A stretch of DNA of 64,000 nucleotides from Sisyra terminalis. Lineage: Eukaryota > Arthropoda > Insecta > Neuroptera > Sisyridae. The position numbers were made by a program, and so were the translations under genes. Below, piece by piece: positions 56,091-64,000 of the stretch. The notes beneath the pieces were generated by a model. That model had not been told where the DNA came from and did no database searches. It saw only the letters and a list, made by a program, of their open reading frames with translations. The stretch is taken from assembly GCA_958496175.1 (NCBI GenBank), contig OY292280.1:4650001-4714000 (forward strand), given 5' to 3'. Position 1 is the stretch's first letter. Every line of letters begins with the position of its first letter.

Positions 56091-58394
56091 AATTACAGTT
56101 TGAACTACTAAGCTCAACAGATCTCCAAAATTGCAATTCGTTGTAGTTAAAACAACTGATCTCTGTTCGTAATACTTTTCGTTAGGATGGAGTCTAACGG
56201 GTTCTACACTAGTACCAGAATAAGATTCGAATCTGTGGTACTGAGCCGAGCTTCTAACCTATTAATCCTGGTGGATAAAATCTAAACTAGAACCAAAGCC
56301 GGAATGAAGGGGTAATGGCTATAATTTTTTGCTTGTAATCAACTTATGACCTTCTTAAATGATATATGTGTAATATATTACATATATATTTATAAAACTC
56401 ATATTTTTTAGGATCAATTGAGGAAATTCAAGTTTAAAATATTCGAATGAAACAATGGCAACAATAAAATTCCATTGTTCGTCGTTTTGTAAAAGACGAT
56501 TTTCATTAGATAAGAAAGATAATGCTTTTTCATTTTTTTTTTTTTGATATGAAACATTGTAAAAACAAATTAAATATTATAAAATTTCACAAAAATAATT
56601 TAACTTTGTTAATCTTTGTGAAATTAATTTATTGTGTTTCGTCATTTTATATATTTTTCGAAATTGGAAAAAAAAATATCTTAAAAATCATTGCAACATT
56701 GTTACATTGTAACTTATCGATGCAATAGATCTATCGATCGATAAATAATTTGATGCTATTTTTTTTTAGGTCCAGCAATTTTCGGCTTTATATTCGTAAA
56801 ACTATGGTCTTCTACCCCTTTATAAATCACTAGCGCCATCTAGATGATGAAATAAACAGGGTTTCACAAAAATTGAGACTTTTGAAGGTAAATAAAATAT
56901 TTTAAAGTTTTCAGAAGTGTGATTGAATTGTTAGTATAGCCATAAGAAATTTAATGTTTTCTACTAATAATTTCCTGCAACATTATAGCCAGCCCTGGAT
57001 AATAACTTTATTAGTTGTAAATCATATCGGTTTCGGGCCCAGACAATTTTTCCGAAAACGAATTGAACTGAACAAATATTAAAACTTAATGTAGTTTAGT
57101 ATGTTGGTAAGATTGTTGCGCATGCGTAGAGTAACTCAAAGATTGGAATAGGTTTACAGTTCACATACCTTATGAAAAAAATCCGATACCCATTTTTCGC
57201 TTGTTAAGGCTTATTGTCATTGCACACAAAAATATTTGATCACTTATTTATCCAGAGAAAATCCATAAAAATGGTACCCATTTACGACAAAAACGTGCTC
57301 ATTTCGTTTCCCTCGCTGAATAGTAGTTTCACTTCACTTCAAATCTCAAACAATCACTCGAAGCACAATTTTCCACAACGAAAAAAAATTCCCTGCTGTT
57401 CAAATCTCTAAAGAAACAACGCAAATATAGGATTGGGAGAGGAAAAGAGAAGAAAACAAAAATTAGAAAAATCGACGCAAATACGATAAATTTACCGCAA
57501 GATCAAATGCGCAGTAACAAATTAAGCATTTAGGGCGCACAAAAACGGTTAAAGCATTAATAGCGTTAATTGAATTTACGAATTTTCCACCAAGAAAATT
57601 GTAAATATTGATTTTCAACGAACATTGATTTAGTATTGAATTTTCGTCGAAAATGGTTTCCATGATCTGGAACAGCAGGGAAAATTCCAATTTCAGTCAA
57701 TCTCGTTCAGGAGTACGCTTAAATTTTCCAAATGTCGAAAACAATTTCCACTTCTAGCACGAATTTATCCGAAGTAAATTCCGATCGAGTTTCGGCTCGC
57801 GCAATCCCATTTAAATCTGCAAAAAAAAAAACAAAACAATTTAATTTCATTGCAAATATATGATATTAATGTATTTTGGGGATCAATATAATAGGGCGTG
57901 AAATTATTGGTATATTTTCCGGGAAACAATAGTCTTCCTGGGACGCAGTCCAAAGAGGTTCCCAGAAGTTAAAAGAATTGAAGTTTTTCTGATTTTGATT
58001 GAAAAAAAAATTAGCGTTTTTCAACAGGGGCGATGTGTTCCAAGTATCAAGCGTTTTGATCCCCCGACAATTGATCCTTCTAATTTTTTTCAACCCTGTT
58101 TTTTTCTTTTCAAAAAAAAAACGCACCCAAATGTACTCGATCCCCTCAACTATTAATTATTTTCTCTTTTCTTCTCTATTTTTTTTAAAAACTTTATTTC
58201 CATAAAAATAAATAAAAAACGCTTTGTATATAAAAATAAAACAATATCTAAAAACGGCCCTGCCATCTAGTCGCAAACAACGAAACATCGCTCTGATTAG
58301 CGAAGATCATTATTGCATTTTTACTTATAACGATTATATTTTTCAATTCAAACAAAAGTAGATAAAAGTTCAGCAATTTGAAGCATAGTTTTAA
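56091..58394. other. Intergenic DNA
   Basis: No gene recognised. GCGCCATCT at 56833 and an NRF-1-like TGCGCATGCGTA at about 57119. A gene-like 5' region cannot be ruled out near 57.1-57.8 kb, which is less AT-rich, but I see no coding exon. Confidence 0.35.
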
Positions 58395-58745
58395 ATCCAA
58401 ACTTTATAAATATATAAAATATATTGTGGTATTATTTATGCAATTTAATTTACAACAGTAAACTATAACCATAAATTTGAATAACAGTTCAGACAAATGA
58501 ATTACTAACGTATTGCTTGGATTGCCAAGCAATTTTCCTCAGTGACCATGAGTCAAATTAGATTTGCTTGCAGACTTTGTATATACTACTTGTTATATAC
58601 TACTTGTAATACTACTTGATGACCACTGAAGAAGATTGCTTGGCAATCGAAATACGTATTTGGGTAATACGTCAGTAATTCATTTGTTTATCGTTTACTT
58701 TTGTAAATTATATTACATAAATAAGACCACAATTTGTATAAACAG
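58395..58745. mobile_element. Foldback element, ATACGTAT hammerhead family
   Basis: Arms as in the 6958 copy but more diverged. Right core at 58626-58660: CTGAAGA, intact GATTGC/GCAATC, GAAATACGTATT; left core has lost GAAATACGTATC. Confidence 0.6.
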
Positions 58746-60714
58746 TAGTTTTAAACGCTATATTAGTGAAAAGCATAAGTTAGTCTACTGAAGCACTCGC
58801 CATTTACATGTCTATTATTTTTTTATTTAGAAAAATACAAACATTTATAATCCAACAGATGTCAATTATTATTAAACTAACTTAAGTGAATAAAAATTCA
58901 TCAATTTAAAGTTCCCATCAGTGTTTTAATATCTCAATTGAAGCGAAGAAACATAACAATGCGCTTATTGTCATGTAAATCAATTTTTTTTTGGTTTTCA
59001 TTTAAAAAATACAAATATTCAAAATCGAAAAAACGCCAATCTTGGATAAACAAAAGATAATTTATAAAAAACATAAATGGGGCGAGAAAAGCCAATCTAT
59101 CTAACTTGAGGACTTGAGTTATTTTTTTTATAAAACAAAATTTGTTTGAACAAATGAAAAACATAAACAAATGAGTAAAAAAATAACAAGTGGGGGGCTT
59201 AGGGTGCCTGTAGGTACTTATCTAAATTTGGTAATAGAGGAATGGTGGGTGAAAGAGAAGTAATTTTGAAAAGGAAACAATCGATTCTTTTTTTTTTTTT
59301 TTGATGAAATTTTTTCAAACATTCAATGCTTTGCTTTTCTCATTTCAATGCCTTTCAAGTGCATTGTCTTGCTTTTTCTAATAACACTTTGATAGCACTG
59401 TCTCTAATGTTTTAAATGTATCGAAAAGACCTTGGGCTTGTAATTTGTCGATTATTTAATTATAATATATTCAAGTAACTACAATTATTGTGCAATCATT
59501 ATTTTGAAATAGCACTTTCGTAATCCAATTGATTTGGTATTGTTTTCCACGAACGATTTTCCAATAAAAAATAGCTATATGATTCTTATATCCAAAAAAA
59601 ACAAACCCCTCTATAATATAAAAATGATATCTGATCCAAAAAAAAATCCAAGTAATGAATTCATTCCTGTAATCCATTCATAGTACTAGGAGTTCCTGTC
59701 CAAAAGTGCTACAGGTCAACTAATTATCATCTCTATGATTTAAAGAAGCAAGAAAATCCGGATGGTAGTCAAATAGTTCAAATTATAGTTGAAGATTTTC
59801 ACCATGATACAAAATCATTTTTCTCAAGTTTAATTCAAAGGATTTTTAGAGTAAATTTAAAAAAAAATAATAGAACCAAGTTTGGGTCAATTTTCCAAGA
59901 AAAAAACAAAAGAAACACACTTATAGACATTTGGTGTATCTAAACAAGGTTTTCAGATGTTTGACAAAAACATTTTCAGGTTTTTCCTGGCTAATATGGC
60001 CACAGTAATTATAAAAATTTATAAAGAAGATTACAGTTTATATAATCGTAAAGTTGCCGTATATTATTTTCCTTTAAACCAATATGTTATGAGATATATC
60101 CTCTTCAAAAAAATTGTCATAAAAAATAATTTTTGGTTAGAGTAATGATTATTTTTAGAAAAGTTTTTTTGGAAAATTTTTCGAGGACCTCCATAAATTG
60201 ATATCAAAAGCCTAGTATACAGTAGACATGTGCAATTTTGGTCTTTGAGACATGTCTTAAATGGTCTTCGCAGACATGTCTGTAGACCAATCCGCATCTA
60301 CGAACTTGTTTAAGACCAAAAATCGCAGGTCTTAAGTCTTCCAATCGAAATAAGAGACTTAAGACCATAACATGTTAAATATGTTGCGAATATTTTCACA
60401 GTATGGACGTCACTCTTGCCTATAGGCGAACTTCCAGTCTCCAATACAAAATAATGTCATTCATTTTGGTCTACTAGTGTATCCTAAGCATAAATCTAAA
60501 ACTTTTTAACTAAGATGGAGTTTTTAAATAAACATAGTACCTTCAGGTACCAAGTAACTCCAAAATCATATTTTCATGGACCTAAGACACTTTGTATGTT
60601 TATAACCTGGTGTCTGACCTACCGCTGGACCTGTCTGGACTTAACCATGAAAAATAAATCGAAGATGTTTTTACAGATTTTAATTTGAGATAAAAAAGGT
60701 ATATAATAAAACAA
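58746..60714. other. Intergenic AT-rich DNA
   Basis: No gene or clear transposon. 60215-60370 has several related words (GACATGTCT, AAGACCA, TTAAGACC in both orientations), suggesting a decayed foldback. Confidence 0.35.
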
Positions 60715-60850
60715 GACTACTGGTAGCCGAGTGGTCTAGGTGACCACTCGGTGACCACACTAGGTGACCATAATTTTCAATATTTCGCGATAACGGATTT
60801 AAATAACCCTAGAGTCGCTAAAGACTATAGTAGTTATAAAGCGACGGTAC
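60715..60850 (+). mobile_element. tRNA-derived SINE with scrambled head, joined to foldback
   Basis: Head TACTGGTAGCCGAGTGGTC followed by a duplicated GGTGACCAC and loss of box B; the body ends AGCGACGGTACAT and passes directly into the foldback at 60850. Confidence 0.65.
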
Positions 60851-61155
60851 ATACCATAAACATAAATTTGAACAGAAGTTCAAACAAAAATATTTGTGAC
60901 ATATTCCCCAGATACGTATTTTGATTGCCAAGCAATCTTCCTCAGTAGTTTGGATCTCCCCGTAACTGCTTTGTGATGATTCACTTGATGGAGGACAATT
61001 GCTTGGCAATCGAAATACGTATCTGGGGAATATGTCACAAATATTTTTGTTTGAACTTCTGTTCAAATTTATGTTAATGGTATAATTTGTATAAATTATT
61101 ATATTACATTATACTACATAAATTGAACCGCAATATATTCTATATATTGTATACA
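60850..61155. mobile_element. Foldback element, ATACGTAT hammerhead family
   Basis: Both arms present. Minus-strand core 60911-60945 reads CTGAGGA with AAAA in place of GAAA; plus-strand core about 60988-61022 lacks CTGATGA. Inactive by sequence. Confidence 0.6.
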
Positions 61156-61322
61156 TTTTTAATTTAATTCGCGATTAAATCAGTCCATAATAAAAATTTA
61201 GTCACAAAAGATAGAATTATGCCATATTAGATTTAAATCATCAATAAAATCGCGAATTAAATTAAAAACAAAGTCGAAAATACAACGTTGCCAGATTGTG
61301 GATGTGCTAAAATGGACTTGAG
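61156..61322. repeat. Partial GGCTCA-family MITE
   Basis: Lacks its left terminus; right arm ends TGGACTTGAGCC. Confidence 0.6.
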
Positions 61323-62059
61323 CCTATACTTTAATGCCGAACAATACTTTAGGTTCAAGTCACGTTATCAGTGAATATCCCCCCTCCACCAAGATTTTAT
61401 TGTATACCAAACAAATGGATTGTGAAGAAACTATTTAAAATTGAATATATTTGGTATCCCAATAGAAGAAGGTAAAGATTAAGCTTATAGAATTTTCAAT
61501 AAGAATGAAAATCAATTTACAGGATGATAGTGATTTTTAATCCATATTAGAATTAAATCATCAAAAAAATCGCGAATTAAATTTAAAAAAAAAACAAAAA
61601 TGCAACTTTGCCAAATTGTGGGTGTGCTAAAATGGACTGGAGCCGAAAATTTAATTTTATATATTACAATATAAATACATATTTGAAAATAATTGTCGCT
61701 TCTCCATTTCTGGCATATGTCAAAATTTCCGTACAAATTGCATTCGAGTGAACAATACGTCCAGGAATAATATCAAAACCATTCGAAATAGTTCTTTTGA
61801 GTTCTGAAAATTTAGACGTTCCTAATCCAAGTTTATATCAAAGTTTTTTGCTAAAACTATCGAAACTTTCTTAAGTATGCCATTTTGTAAACATAAGCCT
61901 TTTTAAAATATAAACTTTATTGTATTGATAATATTATTCTATTATTACTTATTAGAAAATCATTATTGTTTGGATTACAAACGCTTTTTTTTGGTTAATA
62001 TGAAATGAAAAAAAAATCAAATTTTAGTTTCTTTTGGTTTTGAAATTAATTAATGTGTC
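61322..62059. repeat. Composite repeat unit, copy 2 (pairs with 48985-49715)
   Basis: Same block order as 48985-49715: unique-looking block, partial GGCTCA arm (61545-61640), R400 unit. Confidence 0.65.
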
Positions 62060-62284
62060 GGCTCATGTGTACTTTAGCACACCCACAATCTGGCAATGTT
62101 GCATTTTCGACTTTGTTTTTAATTTAATTCGCGATTAAATCGGTCCATAATGAAAATTTAGTCACAAAAGAGAGAATTATACCATATTATAATTGAATCA
62201 GCAAAAATATCACGAATTTAATTAAAATCAAAGTCGGAAATGCAACATTGCCAGATTGTGGGTGTGCTAAAGTACACTTGAGCC
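62060..62284. mobile_element. hAT-like MITE (GGCTCA family) with 8-bp target duplication
   Basis: GGCTCATGTGTACTTTAGCA and inverse ending ACACTTGAGCC, flanked by AATGTGTC (62052-62059 and 62285-62292). The target is the end of an R400 unit. Confidence 0.8.
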
Positions 62285-62389
62285 AATGTGTCTATAACAA
62301 TATGTACAGGAATAGTATCGGATCCATTCGAAATAGTTCTCAATTTTCGACGTTCCTGATCCAAGCTTATAGCAAGAAAAAAGGGTTCA

Positions 62390-62607
62390 TGTGTACTTTA
62401 GCACACCCACAATCTGACAACGTTGTATTTTCAACTTTGTTTTTAATTTAATTCGCGATTTTTTTGATGATTTAGTTCTAATATGGTATAATTCTCTCTT
62501 TTGTGGTTAAATTTTCATTATAGACCGATTTAATGGCGAATTAAATTAAAAACAAAGTCGAAAATGCAACGTTGCCAGATTGTGGGTGTACTAAAGTACA
62601 CCTGAGC
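62390..62607. mobile_element. hAT-like MITE (GGCTCA family)
   Basis: GTTCATGTGTACTTTAGCAC to the inverse ending TACACCTGAGCC. Confidence 0.7.
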
Positions 62608-62695
62608 CAAAACTTTGCCTTCTAATCAACCTCTTCATACTATCATACCGAATTCCTAACACTTGTCATCAATTCACTAACAATTGACTTTTTTC

Positions 62696-62925
62696 GGTTC
62701 TAGTGTACTTAAGCACACCCACAATCTGGCAATGTTGCATTTTTGACTAATTTTTTAAATTTAATTCGCGATTAAATCGGTCCATAACAAAAATTTAACC
62801 ACAAAAGAGAGAATTATACCATTTTAAAATTGAATCAAGAAAAATATCGCGAATTAAATTAAAAACAAAGTCGAAAATGCAACGTTGCCAGATTGTAGGT
62901 GTGCTAAAGTACACACGAAACAAAT
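62696..62925. mobile_element. hAT-like MITE (GGCTCA family), first unit of a tandem series
   Basis: GGTTCTAGTGTACTTAAGCA to the inverse ending TACACACGAAAC. Continued by two further right arms. Confidence 0.7.
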
Positions 62926-63212
62926 TAATTGGGTACATAATGAAAATTGAGCCACAAAAGAGAGAATTAATTCATATTAGAATTAAATCATCAAAAAAAT
63001 CGCGAATTAATTTAAAAACAAAGTCGAAAATGCAACGTTGCCAGATTGTAGGTGTGCTAAAGTACACACGAACCAAATTAATTGGGTACATAATGAAAAT
63101 TTAGCCACAAAAGAGAGAATTAAATCATCAAAAAAATCGCGAATTAAATTAAAAACAAAGTCGAAAATGCAACATTGCCAGATTGTGGGTGTGCTAAAGT
63201 AGACTTGAGCCA
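62926..63212. repeat. Tandem right arms of the GGCTCA MITE
   Basis: Two direct repeats of about 145 bp (62926-63071 and about 63072-63212), each starting AAATTAATTGGGTACATAAT and ending with GCCAGATTG, GTGTGCTAAAGTA. They repeat the right half of the preceding MITE without a left half. Confidence 0.65.
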
Positions 63213-63486
63213 ATGTTTTCATTGAGTCGAAGTTGCAATTGATAAATAAACCGAAAAAAGAAAGAAAAGAAAAACATTGACGAGGTTGGTTGAAACAATA
63301 ATTGTTGCATAATGACTAATTAGAAATTTTTCAAGTAGTCGAGTAGCTCGAAAGTGAATACAAATTTTCGCAATAGTCTCATATAGTTGGAGCTCTTGGA
63401 ATAAAGCTTAAAATTTCACATTTACCCGACAAGAATTTGTCACGTATATAGCTACATACAAGGTTGATAGTGGAAAGTATGTTTAT

Positions 63487-63489
63487 GAA

Positions 63490-63518
<29 letters not shown>
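63487..63518. repeat. (AT) microsatellite
   Basis: About 16 AT dinucleotides. Confidence 0.9.
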
Positions 63519-63522
<4 letters not shown>

Positions 63523-63801
63523 TGTTTCAATAGTGCTCTCGATGCTTGATCAATCTCGCCAAACCAAAGGCAAACGAATTCGAAACTTTCCATTTGAAGT
63601 AAATTCGTTACTTCATAGCAGAGATAAATTTCATTGGGGAAACGAAACGCAAATATAATGAAGTGATACTGGTGGTTGGGTTTAGCGAAGGTCACTGTTA
63701 TTTTCGAAAGTAGATCTTTTATAGAGTGGTATTCACTGCGTTACAATACCAGAGAATTGTGTAAGTCGCGCTACAAAAACAGTCACTGGTCTCGAAAGTA
63801 A

Positions 63802-64000
63802 TACTACAACTGGAATAGAAAGCCCGAATCCAGCAGGCCACTAGTCCCCAACCAGTCCACAAGCACATTTCGGAAGCACATCCACACCCCTGGTGCATTT
63901 CAAATGAACCCCAAAAAAAAGAAATCATACCAACAACGACCAGGTCGGCCAATCCGAATCGGAAAACTTGCACTGACACTGAACAATACCACCAGAGCAA
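63802..64000 (+). other. Possible coding exon running off the right edge
   Basis: A clearly less AT-rich stretch, open on the plus strand after a stop at about 63799 to the window end (RKPESSRPLVPNQS..., then KKKKSYQQRPGRPIRIGK with an AT-hook-like RPGRP). The minus strand is also open, but its peptide is Cys/Trp-rich as expected for an antisense shadow. No family recognised. Confidence 0.2.

Overview
This is nuclear DNA of an insect. The evidence is three protein-coding loci with orthologues I recognise from insects: the 3' end of an ArfGAP-SH3 gene (Asap), a JNK-type MAP-kinase phosphatase of the puckered/DUSP10 class (puc), and the complete coding region of the BTB zinc-finger repressor ken (ken and barbie). 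Canonical GT-AG introns, metazoan AATAAA signals, very AT-rich non-coding DNA and a heavy load of short DNA transposons and SINEs agree with this. I cannot name the order from the sequence alone. Coding DNA is only about 3 kb of the 64 kb.

Layout. 1-6300 (+ strand): the last two visible Asap coding exons (2915-3093 and 5120-5452) with introns full of foldback repeats. 6300-22143: the Asap-puc interval. Its left part (6.3-10.5 kb) is repeats; 10.5-13.5 kb is repeat-poor, less AT-rich and holds a cluster of AP-1-type TGA(G/C)TCA sites; 13.5-22 kb is mostly dispersed elements. 22144-24511 (+): the two puc catalytic exons, whose intron contains a nearly perfect ~0.99 kb foldback. 25-37 kb: gene-free AT-rich DNA with SINE composites, hAT-like and pogo/Tigger-like MITEs and a 1.3 kb palindrome. 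37319-43721 (- strand): four ken exons that join in frame to 665 codons, with a candidate 5' exon/promoter near 50.5-51.0 kb. 51-64 kb: a mosaic of MITEs, a decayed non-LTR retrotransposon fragment and a possible exon running off the right edge.

What stands out. (1) Many inverted-repeat elements carry a CTGATGA - stem II - GAAA - short self-complementary stem III - GUH pattern. This is the organisation of the small hammerhead ribozymes known from Penelope-like retroelements, which act as dimers. At least five sequence variants occur, most in head-to-head inverted pairs, and some copies look core-intact (3560-3681, 7250-7284, 1190-1221, 20425-20455). (2) AP-1 sites cluster upstream of puc, a gene known in flies to be induced by JNK/AP-1 and to feed back on JNK. 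(3) Several otherwise different long foldbacks share a small internal module. (4) tRNA-derived SINEs occur in a recurring multi-SINE composite. (5) Exact AGATGGCGC words, the core recognised by insect CTCF, recur more often than base composition predicts, some inside transposons.

The three genes are not an operon. puc and ken products both act in signalling (JNK phosphatase; BCL6-like repressor linked to JAK/STAT targets) and Asap in Arf GTPase/membrane traffic, but nothing here shows that they are co-regulated.
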